Shown here: positions 37,811-50,406 of the stretch, piece after piece
Numbering within the stretch: position 1 is the first letter of the stretch
Layout of the letters: each line of letters starts with the position of its first letter
NCBI GenBank assembly: GCA_035578155.1
Contig: JAPWDM010000001.1
Span: 17,958,725-18,022,724, forward strand
Reading direction: 5' to 3'
DNA from: Brachynemurus nebulosus
Lineage: Eukaryota > Arthropoda > Insecta > Neuroptera > Myrmeleontidae
DNA: 64,000 nucleotides
The notes under the pieces: model-generated
What the model saw: the letters and a program-made list of their open reading frames with translations, nothing else
Told to the model about the DNA's origin: nothing
The model's database searches: none
Position numbers and translations under genes: made by a program

Positions 37811-38008
37811 CTAACGCTCAAATTCACGATACCACCGGTACACAGTTGCGCGATGAGGACACTTTTCTTTGAGTACAGTTTTCATTTCCTCTACACATTC
37901 ATCTACGGACAGGCCTCGCACAAAGTTGTAGCGAATAATCACGCGTAACTCGTCTCTCAACCACTCGGACATTTTTGATGTTTTAAAAAGACTTAGTTCT
38001 GTACACAA
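37811..38008 (-). pseudogene. Mariner transposase, N-terminal DNA-binding fragment
   Basis: A 65-codon frame contains MSEWLRDELRVIIRYNFVRG and ATVYRWYREFER, the pattern of the first helix-turn-helix of mariner-type transposases. The likely original start is the internal MSEW rather than the upstream Met. It ends at a premature stop; the linker region up to 37580 has many stops. Confidence 0.75.
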
Positions 38009-38309
38009 ATGATTCAGGGGGACTTATTGTATGATTATTGTCTAGTTATGAGTTGAACTATATAAAAAAAAATAAATGCAAGTACCTGGCGTTTATAAAA
38101 ACTTTGTATTGCAAAACTTATCTAGTAACCCATGTAATTGTCAAAAAGTAAATCGCTCCAACAATTTTATTGAAAGGTAGGATATTTATGGAAGCTGAGA
38201 GCTTATTATATCGAGATTACTTCTACAGAAATTAGGTGCACGAACTTCCTTGTTTCAAATAGGTTTAAGGGTTTAAGGGTAAAGTTTTTGTGCAGGAGGT
38301 TACGGTAAA

Positions 38310-38998
38310 TTAAGGGGGGAGGGTCCTCCAGACAACCGGTTTTTTAATAATTTTTTTTAGAAACTGGATACATTTATTGTATCAAATGAAGTTACATAGT
38401 ATAGTAGATGTTGTGGTGTATTCACTCATAAATTTTTATGAAAAAAAAAGAAAAACTGGCGGCGCTACAGCTGTTCCAAGTTGACTCTTTTAATTTGCGT
38501 CGTGGAATGTCCAGCCTCTTGTAATCAACTGAATTTAATCGGACAAAAAAATTTTATTAAAATAAGTTATTACGCTTTGCATATACCTACTTTTGATGAG
38601 AAATTTTTTTTCACAATATAAAATCAAGAAGAAAAAAATTTCACTTTTTCTTTTATAAACAAATTGTTATACAGTATTGTTAAATGATATTTATGCAAAA
38701 TTTTAGGTATATGCAAAGGCCAATATCTTAAAGAATATCTGTACAAAATTTCAAGTTAATACCTTAATAACTTTTTAAGTTATGTTCCAGGGCGCGGAAA
38801 AAAACCTGTTTTAAGAAAAACGCTATTAAAAAGTTTTCGTTCTTGAAAAGTAGAGTTAAAAACAGTTTATCGTTATCTACGATAATCTTTCCATTGGGGT
38901 TAAAACATTAGAAATATATTCCTTAAGGTTCAAATGAACTTTTAAAGCAAAACAAAAAATGAAAAATTTGAAACTTCTGGAGGACCCTCCCCCCTTAA
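38310..38998. mobile_element. TTAA-flanked MITE with perfect 23-bp inverted ends
   Basis: TTAAGGGGGGAGGGTCCTCC plus AGA at 38310-38332 is exactly complementary to 38976-38998. Because TTAA is self-complementary, it reads as target duplication plus a 19-bp TIR. The 690-bp element is non-coding. Confidence 0.85.
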
Positions 38999-39732
38999 TT
39001 AAGTCCTGGAAAAAACTGATTGTTTCTCACTGGTTAGAGTGGAATCTCAATGCGCGACTAAGTACGGTTCTGTCTTCGTATAAAAATTTTCTTATATAAT
39101 TCTCAATTGATGAAAAGTTCACAACTTGTTCAGAAACGTAAGCATCAGTGAGTGCAAGTGGAGCAAGTAAATGTATGTGTGAAGTGCTTTTCTACTAACA
39201 ACAAACCTTACTTACAAGTTCAAGACTTATTGTTTGTTCTTTTAGAGCTGCTACTAAATACAAACATCTGAATTATACCTACCAAAGAGAGAGAGAATAA
39301 CGTATTTATATATGTACGTATATGGAGATGGAAGAAAAAAACCTACTTACTAATCATATAATAAAATTTAAAAGATTACAGAAATTATTATACAATTTTT
39401 TTTTCTGTTTGCAACTTTTGTTTTTCTTTGAGCGAACGAATAGACCGAGAAAAAGGGAACAAGTTGTGTTTTCTTTACGAACGTGAAGTGTTCTACTTCT
39501 TTTTTTTGTCTTTTTGTTTACCGGATGAAAAACGGAATGTTTAATTTTTTTTTATCGAAAAATGTTTTAAAATAAAATTTGTTTTTAAAGTTGTTAATTT
39601 ATTTTTTTCTCTTTTGAATAACAAAAACTTTTATTTTGGATTTTTTACGTATTTACGTCTTTATGGCAGGATTAAAGTGGAAATTTTTTACAAAAATTGA
39701 AATTAATATTAATAAATTTTTGTATTTTTTTT
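38999..39732. other. AT-rich DNA with no recognisable feature
   Basis: No gene or repeat supported. A GAGAGAGAG tract lies at about 39285. Confidence 0.35.
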
Positions 39733-40632
39733 TTAAGGGGGACCACTAGTGTGGCCGCCTTAAAAAAGGTGATTTTGGGGAATTTTTTTAAAGAAAACTA
39801 CAGTATGGAATCTTTTAATATTTTAAGGATATATTCGTTGATGTATAATAAATTCATGATAAAATTTTTGGATCAAAAAATTGAAAATTCAGGGAGTTAT
39901 TCGCGATCTCCTAAGGCTCCAAAAAAAAGTTCCCCCACTGCTGCAGTGATAACGACCATCACAGTGCCTGAAATTAAAAAAATCAAAAAGCCTATTAAAC
40001 TAGAAGGTATTGTCCGTACCGTGAACCTCAATCGAAGAAAAAAAGTTGAAATTTAACAAAATGGTGGAATTTTTTAAAAAAAGTTTCAAAATTTGCACGA
40101 AAATTTGATGATTTTTGGCCTGCAAAAATTACATTTATTATTCGATCAGAAAACTGACGGTTAATGGTACGGAAAACATATATAAAAGAAGCTGCAATAA
40201 AAATCAAATCCATCGGATGGTTTGTCTTCGAGTTATAACTGCAGCAAATTTGAAAAATGTATTTTTTCTATATTTTACCATTTAGTTTTAATCACTGAGA
40301 ATTTTTACTAAAATTATTTACGATGTACTCACTATAACGGTCATAGTAAAACTAGATGAGTCGTTTAAATGTGCCAGGGTCTAGCTTCTCCACAACATGT
40401 TACGGGCAGCCACGTCCAGAAACTCCCGAACTATCAACCTTTATACATTTCTCAATACCTCAAAGTTAACAATAAAAATCAGAATCCGCTTTTCGGATGC
40501 CTGTAACGCAAAAACTATTTGAGATATGCATTTGTAATTGTAATATGTTATTTTCAAAGGTATAGACTATCGAAACATGCAAGAAAAATTTTTACAATTT
40601 TTTGAAAACGTCACACTAGTAGTCCACCTTAA
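39733..40632. mobile_element. TTAA-flanked MITE, 900 bp
   Basis: The ends GGGGGACCACTAGTGTG and inverted GGTGGACTACTAGTGTG form a 17-bp TIR with two mismatches; TTAA lies at 39733-39736 and 40629-40632. The 119-codon plus-strand frame starting at 39697 begins outside the element, has no recognised domain, and is most simply chance. Confidence 0.8.
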
Positions 40633-40772
40633 ATTGACTTAGGTATAGAAATTCTGTAGCTAGTTTTTTTTTATTCCAACACGCGGTTTTTTGTATCAAA
40701 GCGATAGTGTATTGATATGGCAGTAAGTGACACATAGCGCTATAAACTGGATACGTAAACAAAACTTGTAAA

Positions 40773-41085
40773 CAGAGCCAGATTTCCACAAGGGCACATG
40801 GGGTACGTTGCACGGGCATTTTGTCGAGGCTCCACATAATAGGGGCTTCCACAAAATCGAATAAAATTTCAAAATTAAGGAACAGAATAGAAAGGATAAG
40901 CACTTTTTCGTTTTTTTTCTTAGTTGGCTCACTAACTCTACTTTTTGGGAAAATTTGAAAAATTTCAGAAATTCTCAAATACGGCTCCACAAAAGTACAT
41001 ACTCAGGAGCCTCGATATGTAAAGTATTCAGGGGCCACCACATTAGAAGTGTCCCGGGGCCTCCACAGAGGTACCTCCGGCCCTA
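40773..41085. mobile_element. Second hAT-type miniature element
   Basis: It starts CAGAGCC and ends GGCCCTA (inverse TAGGGCC), a decayed CAGGGCC end pair. CTTGTAAA precedes it (40765-40772) and follows it (41086-41093) exactly, the 8-bp hAT duplication. The interior is rich in GGGGCCTCCAC-like words and resembles 162-503 in style but is not clearly homologous. A minus-strand 124-codon frame overlaps it and is not a gene. Confidence 0.85.
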
Positions 41086-41802
41086 CTTGTAAATAATAAC
41101 ATTATTTCGACAAACGTCCTAAGAAGTTAAAGGGCTCTAGCTACTGAATTACGAAATCCTGACTTAAGGCGATTCACCACTAAAAACGGGAAAAAAACAT
41201 GAAATTTTCAAAAAAAATTTCTTAAGCATATTTTGATTATAATATACCTACTAGGAAACAAGCAAAAAGTAAATTATGAGACCGATTCCATAATCCTAAG
41301 TACAAAAAAAAAAACTCTTTTTACATAGAACAATTGTAGTGTCTAACATATGCTTTCAATCAAACGTCGTTTCCGAAAGTTCAAATTTTGAGAAATTTCC
41401 GGACAAAAATTGATATATCTTGAGAACCGATTGAGGTAGAGCATTCAGATTTTTACCAGCGGTTCTAAAGAATCTGAACTAAATATTTAGATAGAACTAG
41501 GTCTTTAGGCAGATGGGCTGCGTAGCAACAGAATTTCATATATGTGTAAGATTTCCGTTTACAAAAGTGCAAAATATATTGTAAGAATTTATAAAATTCA
41601 CCAATGCTATCATTATGAATCTACCTAAATATGAAGATAAGATCTTTAAAATAAGACAAAGATCAGTCGTATATAATGAATATTTTTTGTAGAACATCGC
41701 TTTGAAATATCGTCCGCAATATATCGAAAATATTGAGTTTAATTTTTATAAAGCCGATATGTCGCAGTTTATATGCCATTGCATAATTTTGTATTTTTAG
41801 CC

Positions 41803-41946
41803 GAATTTTTCAACTGGAAAATTAGACTTATACAACCTATACGATAAGAACGGGAAGAGGCGAGAGTAGGAGCGCTATCCGTTTTCGGACCCGTAGAACA
41901 CGATTCTGAAGAAAAAAAGTCTTGTAAATAATAACTATATATTATT

Positions 41947-42017
<71 letters not shown>

Positions 42018-43234
42018 GCGCTACCTTTTGACATGTGTAGGACCCCCTATGGAACGCAAGAGCTGAAATTTGGTAAGTGGGGCTCATTTCCGGTGCACAT
42101 CAATACTATCAAGGTGGGGTCAAATTGTGGGCAAATTTTGAATCCGACCCAACCTTTAAGGGGGTAGTGGGGGGGGGGGGCAATAAAACAATAGAACTTT
42201 TCCAAACCGGTTGGAAATAATGTTTCGGTCAATTATCTACAACGTATCAAAAATTCAGCTTCCTAGGATGATTTGGAGGGAGTGGAGGGGGAAAAAGTAT
42301 TTTAGCTGGATCTAACACGCCCACAGCGCCCCATAATTAACGTAGAGGGTTGAAATTTGGTGTGTTGATCAAGTTCGTACCTAGATTGTGCTTTTTGGGA
42401 GTTTTAATATTTTACCGCCACCCCCACCATTTTTAAGCTACAATTTCATGCTTCTTCGACGTTTCCGAACTTTATACCACTCGCACAGGTCACCCAAATA
42501 AACCTAGAAGGCTAAAATTTTGTATTCGGATTTAGTTAGTATCAAGAGGGGGCCTTTTGGGGGTCTCAACTTTTTACTCTTACCTACACCATTTTTATAC
42601 CAAAAAGAAAATGATTTTTCTTGTTTTTTGACAGTTTCGTTCGGGTCAAAATCTCCCCAAATAAACCTAGAGGGCTGAAATTTTGTGTGCAGATTAAGCT
42701 AACAGCCAGCCACTGCTTTTGGAAGGTTTCAACTTTTAACCATTACCCCCACCATTGTTACGCAAATATTTCCTTGATTTTTTTGCTTATTTTCTAATAC
42801 GCCTAGAGACTCTCTGAGTAAACCTATAAGGCTGAAATCATTTATCTGTATTCAGTTAATATCGAGGGTGAGCCCTTTGGGGATTCCACATTACCTTGCT
42901 ATATGTGGTTAAATGTGATTTATAATGATAACAATACAGTAGGCAAACGGATAAGCATGGGTAGGAATGCCCTCGTACGAATTGTGTTGTTTTTTTTTCC
43001 TACTAACTGCTATCGGCACAAAATTGAAATTTTCTGAGATTCAGTCCTTAAAAGCTTAAAACCTTTTTTTAAAGCCCCGATCAGCCGGACACTCATCATC
43101 AGTTTTGAAACCATCAAAATGACAAATCGCTTGTAGACTTTCAATCACATTTCGCTTGTAGACATGCAATACTGTGGATGAAGGGAAAAATTCGACTTCC
43201 GTGATGGGGCCCCGCTACTCGCGGCGTTTTTTTT
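41803..43234. repeat. Family A copy 2, inverted relative to copy 1
   Basis: Colinear with the reverse complement of 1011-2713: TA array, AAACCGGTTGGAAATAATGT, four diverged tandem units, two CGCTTGTAGAC boxes, and CCGTGATGGGGCCCCGCT near the end. It is shorter than copy 1 by about 270 bp, mainly lost near the tandem-repeat end. Confidence 0.8.
41950..42015. repeat. (TA)n at the family A internal site, copy 2
   Basis: Bordered by the same family A words as the arrays at 2499 and 45722. Confidence 0.95.
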
Positions 43235-43313
43235 CTAGCCTACTGGATATAAAAAAAAAAATTGCTCAGCCAATTTTATTGTGTACTTTTTATTTTTTCA
43301 GTGGTGAATTGCC

Positions 43314-43316
<3 letters not shown>

Positions 43317-43410
<94 letters not shown>
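43317..43410. repeat. (TA)n abutting the TTAA element
   Basis: About 46 TA units start directly at the right TTAA, so the element may have inserted beside or within a pre-existing TA tract. Confidence 0.95.
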
Positions 43411-44850
43411 CGCACTTGGTGAATTTTCATTAAAATTACATTTTACATTACATTCCCACCAGTTTATTTTTATGGTCATATAGATGCTTAAGAATCTTCG
43501 AATAAAAATAGCACTTTTATGTCTCGGTAAGAAATATGTAATTTTTGTAAAAAAAAATTATACTTAAACAAATTAATTTTTATCATATAAACACTGAAAA
43601 AATTAGAGGCAATTATAGCATCAAACTAAAATTACAATTCGTTTGTAGTTTACATTTATAAAATGGGTGTAACCTGGTTTTTCTATTACGGCACATCGAA
43701 CGTCATCCATAGTATTACCTGTGTCAATAGAATCATGCAATTTTTACATTATTCTTGTTATACTGTTGTACGTATAATAGGTACCTTAAAAAAAACACTG
43801 TTACTTACCTAGGTACATAAGCATAGATAATTCTATGTTGGATAAAATGCAGTCAGTTAGTCGACTGCAGTAGGGGCCTCAAATGGTGGCGTGGGTGGTA
43901 AACAGGTTAATATTGTATAATTTTAAAAGTGAGAAATGTTGCTGTAGTTCTATATATTATGACGTTGGGTTATTAAAAGTTAATTTTTAACCTTAATTGA
44001 CATTAAATTGTATATTGTGTATGTAATATTATAGTTTAGATTTTATATATAGGATGAAACGATATAGGGCGACGAATTATTTTATTAGGTAACAATGTGG
44101 ATCAGATTTAGTAGTGGGTTCTTAGATGGGAATTTGTGTTAATTTATTGGCTGTGGTAGCGGTGCAGAGAAGACAATCTTTTTAGAATTAATTAGGCCTT
44201 CCTTTTTTCAATTTTTGATTTCTGAAAAAAATTTTCTTAGTGTTTTCGATGGGAATAAGGATAAAATTTTAGCGTTTGTTTCATTAAAGTGATCAAATTT
44301 TGTTAAAAAATTCGGGAGGAAATACCTTTAGACAGATGAAAATAAAGGCAACTTCGGAAATTTTTTTAGTAAGGAAAAAATTGATCTATATTCTTAAGGT
44401 CTAGCATTTTATTTTCTATGATATTTTTTCTGTTTTGTTTAAATATTCAGTATATCCACTGGAGTGTTTTATTGAAACCTATGAAACCGCCGTACTTATT
44501 ATCTAAAAAACTTAAATTTTTAGTTACGTGGTCCTGAAAAATTACGTAACTTATGCAATAACTCATTCGTCTTCAATTCCCTATACACATCGGTGGCGCT
44601 TTCCACTAAAAAAAGTTAGGCAGTGAGATATTTTTCATTCAAACGTACATTATCAGTTCACCACTAAATCGTTGTAATATGTTTGCTCTTGAATTATTTT
44701 TAGTTAAAAAAATGACCGATCGTTTTTGGACGGATTTTGGTGGCAGCACGTGATGGTAAGATATATATCATTAAAATCCATACATACCAACATACCTAAA
44801 TCTATATTATATCGACACAATTAGATCTACATACCGACACAATTAGATGG

Positions 44851-44917
<67 letters not shown>

Positions 44918-45280
44918 ATAGATACCTGTATATATCAGTCTAGCATTGTGTCGTTATCTAATGATCTTTTACATCAACCTCCAGTAAGACATCGCTAGAT
45001 GGCAATACTGACCATCTGTTAGAAATACTATTTTGACATAATTGAATGCAGTACATCGTATCTCACAAAATTAGATAATTTTCTGTTACTTTAAAAGTTT
45101 TCATAATTACAGTGGAAGTAATACTTATGAATGAATAAATTAATTCAATAATTCAATAAAAAAATTAATAGAATTAGGGTTAGAATTTTTATTTTGTTTT
45201 AAGAATCCGCTTATACAAGAGAGTCTGGTTACAGTTATCTTTCTTTTTTTTATAAATTGGTACTATAATAATAATAATAA
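43411..45280. other. AT-rich DNA; (TA)n with inverted flanks at 44854-44913
   Basis: The only structures are a TA array at 44854-44913 and its flanks: CGACACAATTAGAT at 44798-44850 (two copies) and inverted GTGTCGTTATCTAATG at 44949-44964. I read the array as lying in the loop of an inverted repeat. No gene. Confidence 0.5.
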
Positions 45281-45612
45281 ATTCGCCAAGTGCGTGCCGG
45301 ACATGCATTATCAAAGTTACGTGATCAATAGCTTTTTTCACAATTTTTAGGATCAAATGTAGGAAATTTAATAGTACGTATCGACGGCTTACCGCTAGAA
45401 CCACGTATGTCGATTTTTGAGATAATTAGATATAAATATTCAGAATCATCTTATACTGTTCGTAGGCTGACAAAATTTCATTTTATTTTATTTATCAGAA
45501 TGAAATTTATTTAACAATAACAAAACCTCGTATCTTCAAATTTCAAATGATGTCATAATTTAATGGTATGTTACCATACGAGGGTCGGTGCAGAAGTGCT
45601 CAGTCGTTTAGG

Positions 45613-45718
45613 CGAATTTTTCACAGAAAAAATTAGAATGTATACAGTCTATACGACAAGAACGGGACGAGGCGAGAGTAGGGGCGCTATCCGTTTTCGG
45701 ACCCGTAGAACACGATTC

Positions 45719-45787
<69 letters not shown>

Positions 45788-46008
45788 CGTGGCTCCTTTT
45801 GGCATGTGTAGGACCCCCTTATGAACGAACTGAGCTGAAATTCGGTAAGTGGGGCTGACAAAATGGGGCAACAATACTAAAAAAGTTAGATCAAATTTTG
45901 GATCCAACCTAACGTTTAAAGGGGTGGTGGGGGCAACAAAGCAATAACCAGTTGAACCAAGCCAGTTAATCCAAACCAGTTGAAAATAATGTTGCGGTCA
46001 ATTATCTC
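45613..46008. repeat. Family A copy 3, truncated
   Basis: Same orientation as copy 2. It holds GGCGAGAGTAGGGGCGCTAT, the TA array, TGGCATGTGTAGGACCCCC and AAAATAATGTTGCGGTCAAT, then stops. The four tandem units are absent. Confidence 0.8.
45722..45784. repeat. (TA)n at the family A internal site, copy 3
   Basis: Third occurrence of a TA array at the homologous position. The Tyr/Ile frames over it are artefacts. Confidence 0.95.
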
Positions 46009-46157
46009 AAAACAGTGAAAAATCGACATACGTGGTTTTAGTAGTAATTCGTCGATACGTACTATTAAATTTCCTATATTTGATCCTAAAAATTGTGAAA
46101 ATTTAGCTACTGACCACGTAACTGTGATAATGCGTGTCCGGCACGCACTTGGCGAAT

Positions 46158-47697
46158 TTTTTTTCATATTATTAACATGCAGAACCTTGATGAACAAAAA
46201 AATCAAAAAAGTAAAAGATTGACGGATTTATCCGAATTTAAAAAAGAAAATATCACTTTTATGAAATTTTCATTTATTTTGTATTAAAAAAATTCTTGTG
46301 TTCCAATACTGACGTATAAGTTTGGTTCACAAACAAGGTAGGAACAGATTACATTTGGTATTTTCAAAAATATCGGTCGAGTAGTTTTTGAATGAGAATT
46401 CCGGCCAATTTTAAAACACTGTATGGAAAAAAAAAGTGTTTAAAAATTTCGGTATGTAATAATAAAATACGCCTGTCGCAGCATATTGATAAAATAACGA
46501 ATTTCCGTTTACAAAAATTAGTTTTTCTTGGAAACCAGTTTACATAACATAACGGTTCAAAAACCCTTTTTATGTGATTTTTGCCCCTCTTTCCAATGGT
46601 GTATAAAAAATGACGTAAAAATTCTTGAATTTTAAGTTTTTTTTTTGTCTGAAGGTATTTTCTCCCTTAAGAAGGTCGGACGCTACAAAAAAAATGATGG
46701 GAATCAGTTGAAACCAACAAAATTGGTTAAAATTTGGAATACAACAAATTCAGTTGAGGTTTGATGTTGATCTGGAACTTTGTTGTTGGGAAAAATAAAC
46801 TTTTAATAAAAAAAAAGTTTTACAAAGTAAACATCTATACGAAATTTAAAAATGATTACAGGAGATGCGTTGCTGTAAAAAAATAATTCTTGAAGTAAAT
46901 GAATCAATTATTAATCTAAACGCTGGAAATATCTGACATTAATCGGAGCATGGCAGAAGATTCAAAGTCATATATAATTTACAAGGCTTTAGCGTTGCCA
47001 TATCATATCGAATCAGGTCAAAAATTAGAAGCTAATTATTGTCTGTGTGAAAATTATTCTTTACAATTACCCAACGACATCCCAAAAGAAATTGAAAAAT
47101 TTCATAATTAACTGTGAATAATGAAAAAATATATTTACACTAATTACAGATAACATATCTGTATCTAATAATAATTACTAGGTGTACGCCAGACAGTTGG
47201 TAATTAGTGAAACATTATCATCAACTAACTAACTATGTACGCCATTCAAACTTTATTATTCACAGACAACCCTTTATTTATAATTTTTTTTTCTGTAGTC
47301 GATCTGAATTCTAATCAATTTACTGTCACGAAAGTAACACTTGTTTTGTACAATTCAATCAAACAATCCCGAAAGTAATTGCACATTTATCGAATTAGTC
47401 CGATCAAATAGCGGCAGTCGAGGTAATTTGGGTATAAGTGCTATTTATTTTTATCTATTTAAAAATAAATTCTGTATCAATACTAAATTAGGGACCGGCA
47501 ATGTTTTTAAAGAATTCCAAAAAATAATTTTTTTATATACATAAATTCACGAAATGATTCAACATGTGTAACTGTAAACATACACATTTTTAATAAAAGT
47601 GATAACAAACCAACACACTGATAATGATAAAAAAAAATATAAAAAAACACTTTTATTACTCATGTACACATTTCAATACAATTAAAAAAAAATGATA
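46158..47697. other. AT-rich DNA with a family B repeat at 46478-46640
   Basis: CGAATTTCCGTTTACAAAAA, TTAGTTTTTCTTGGAAACCAG and TGTGATTTTTGCCCC at 46498-46600 are repeated in order at 48064-48160. The adjacent box at 46478-46515 also occurs near 29330 and 60600 in reverse. No gene. Confidence 0.6.
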
Positions 47698-48754
47698 CCG
47701 TAACTGCGGGTTACTTGAGCCCAGATTTGCAAATCATCTGATAATTTCAAAAATTGAGCGTAACTGTTATACTTATTTGGGATAGGAAATTCAGTACATT
47801 AATCTATATATGACTACGGTTAGTTTATTATATAATATGGATCTTTTTCTTATGACTCATAAATTTTATTGCTTTTTAGATTTTGGGCTCAAGTTAACCT
47901 CAAGATCGGGTTACTTGAGCCCAAACCTAAATTTCCAGGTGATTTTCATTTGAAAACAGTTTGTGACCATGTAAGATGTTGGTTACTAATTAAAACATTG
48001 TACAAACATATAAGGAACTTTACTTATTCAATACTCTTATCGCAGCATCCTGCATAACGTAGCGAATTTCCGTTAACAAAAATTAGTTTTTCTCGGAAAC
48101 TAGTTGACATAGAATAATAGTTTAAAGACCTTTTTTGTGTGATTTTTTCTCCTCGTTCCAACAGTGTAAAAATTTTTGAATAAGGAGAAATTTTGGAAAA
48201 AAATTCTTTTCATGAAAATTTCCAAAAATAACATGTTTTGGGCATCGGACCTGCCTGGTTAACGAACTTGTCCAACGGTTTAGGACTTTTGGGAATTTCT
48301 GCTATAGTCTTGCACCATTTTATACTAAAGTTATAATGGGTTCAAGTTACCCTAATTTTAAGGTTATTTTACTGATTTATCAAAACCTTAATTAAAAAAA
48401 TTAACGAAATGGTTGGCATATGAACATATCTAAATTTAGGTTAGTAATGAACAAAGTATTAAAATTATACACTTACCTTCCTTTGTAGACTACCACAATT
48501 ATTTTTACAGTCAAAAGTTAGCAACGTAACAAAACATCAATTTCAAACAGAGAGTAAATAACACTTGCCTCACCTCTAGTGTCAATTTTCAGAACTACCT
48601 AAACTTAAACACCGTAAACCTACTGCTGTTACCTATTAGCTAAACATCTAACTTACTTCTACTACTGACTAATATAAGCACAAAACAGAAAATAATACTT
48701 TTTCCGTTTTGGGCTCAAGTTACACCACAGGGCTCAAGTAATCCGCAATTACGG
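47698..48754. mobile_element. TA-flanked TIR element (phrase: ACTTGAGCCC)
   Basis: The ends CCGTAACTGCGGGTTACTTG and inverted CCGTAATTGCGGATTACTTG form a TIR of about 27 bp with TA on both sides (47696-47697, 48755-48756). GGTTACTTGAGCCC or its inverse recurs at about 47709, 47884, 47909, 48338, 48714 and 48731. A family B repeat lies inside (48040-48190). No transposase remnant was recognised; I group it with the pogo-like set by architecture only. Confidence 0.75.
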
Positions 48755-50325
48755 TAACTTAAAAGAATAATATTTTTATGTGTTATTTATCCGTTTATAA
48801 TTTTATTCTGGTCGGTACCTGTTTACGGTAAGATTGCACACATGTGCAATCAGTCACTGATCGTGATCGGCCTCTACGGTTGTTCTGGCTATTTTCAGAG
48901 GACCACGGGCGGACTGTAAAGTCTTAATATATATTATTATTTATTACACCAGTGATTCGAAATAAGGAAAGACAATTGCGTATGTATTGGTCACAGGACT
49001 GACCGTGAATCGGTTAAAAAATATTTTTTGGATATTCATTCACTACAGTACATTTCTATGTAAATGAAATTTGCATTATTAATAAAAAGCAAATAAAGTT
49101 TTAAAAAATATGTTTATAAAAGCTATTTGAAAAATAAAGATAAATATTTTTTTTTTAAAATGCCCGTACATATTTTACGTTACATGCTTACACCTACCAA
49201 CGTAACTAGCTAATTCATACGAAATGCATATTTATTTAAAATGTACAAATTTTGGTAATTAAAAATTTTGTGGAAGAAGGCACAAAAGCATATATGTGAA
49301 AAATTTAATAAATTTTATTTTTGAAAAAATTATTAACTTTAAAAAAATATATTTATGTTTATATACTGTTTACCTTTTTTTCCGAAATTTGTTTTTTTAT
49401 TTGTTGTTTTGAGGGATATTTTTGTTTTGGTACCGACAAAATTATTTTAAAAAACAAAAACCAGTGACCCTTTTTGTGGTTGTTGCTTTTTTTAATATAA
49501 GATTTTAATTATTTATTTATTTTTATTTTGTACCTTTATTAATTAATTAGCACTTACAAGAGATCCGCTTAAGTTTGATCCCTTTGATTCCACTGATGCT
49601 TTGAAATGTTATTTTCTATGAATTTTTTTTTTTGTCCGGTGAAAAGCAACTTAAAAGGGGTTCTTTACCTATTAAATTTATTTCTTTGTTTTAAATTTTA
49701 ATAAATTTGGTAAGAAATATTCTATCTACTAGTAGTTTCTAAGTGAGAAACGTGTTTAAAATTTTGGTATGTAATAATAACTTCGTTGATAGTTAATTCT
49801 TGCATGTTCAAACAGATTGCATTGCTGGATACCATTTTGTAGGACAGTTTTTTCGTAGCTGGTGGAAGTCATTCTGAAGTTAGTTCAAAAATAGTATATA
49901 GATATACAAACAGATAGTTAGATGTTGGTTAATGCCTCATTTGCAGACCACAAAGTAAGTTGTAGTACTAAACTATATACAAATATACACATACTCGGCA
50001 TATCGACACGTGTACAAACAGTGCTGTCATCTATGAAATAATTTATCTTTGAAGTCATTGACATTTTGCTCGTTAGTTAGGTGGTTACGTATCTAAATAC
50101 GCGGGCTATGTGCGGAGTAGCAGACCATATATATGAAGAGAATAATAGGAGTTAGAGTAGGTTGCATAGAGCTTTATTCCCTAATTACATTCATTGTTTT
50201 AATGCGAAAAAAACTTTTTGCAAATGACTGATTGTCGTGTAATGAACGCTTGGTGAAATTAGAATTTCTATTAAAAATTTTAATCATGTTACGTGACCGG
50301 TGTAGTTTCTCTTTCTCACTCATTT
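48755..50325. other. AT-rich DNA with no recognisable feature
   Basis: No gene or repeat supported. A short inverted pair, GATTGCACACATGTGCAATC at 48832-48851, is a perfect 20-base palindrome. Confidence 0.45.
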
Positions 50326-50342
50326 TATATATATATATATAG

Positions 50343-50402
<60 letters not shown>
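50326..50402. repeat. (TA)n microsatellite
   Basis: Interrupted once by AGTT at about 50341. The minus-strand frame through it is an artefact. Confidence 0.95.

Positions 50403-50406
<4 letters not shown>

Larger units (their letters stand above)
36518..38132 (-). mobile_element. Mariner element, inactivated and split by a nested insertion
   Basis: The left end GGTCACTAGATAAGTTTTAC (after TA) and the inverted right end GGTTACTAGATAAGTTTTGC are matching TIRs of about 26 bp. The right-hand TA is not clean (CA follows the TIR). Minus-strand transposase fragments lie between. A TTAA-flanked element (36554-37289) interrupts it only 36 bases inside the left end, so the original mariner was about 880 bp, shorter than the usual 1.3 kb and therefore internally deleted. 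Confidence 0.85.
41164..43317. mobile_element. TTAA-flanked element containing family A copy 2
   Basis: The ends TTAAGGCGATTCACCACT (41164) and inverted TTAAGGCAATTCACCACT (to 43317) form an 18-bp repeat with one mismatch, TTAA included. Between them lies most of a family A repeat (41803-43234). The outer 640 bases are unrelated AT-rich DNA, so family A probably inserted into a TTAA element. No transposase frame. Confidence 0.75.
45281..46157. mobile_element. Fold-back element with about 150-bp arms enclosing family A copy 3
   Basis: Arms 45281-45427 and 46001-46157 are about 85% reverse complementary by eye (ATTCGCCAAGTGCGTGCCGG at the tip, CACGTATGTCGATTTTT at the inner part). The 570-bp loop is largely a truncated family A repeat with its TA array. 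A similar tip phrase begins R1 at 9798. Confidence 0.75.

Noticed and set aside
39697..40056. 119-codon plus-strand frame
   Set aside because: It starts outside the TTAA element and runs through its TIR, with no recognised domain and Lys/Ile-rich content expected from AT-rich DNA.
40616..40990. 124-codon minus-strand frame
   Set aside because: It crosses the boundary of the hAT miniature element and its target duplication, so it cannot be one conserved gene.
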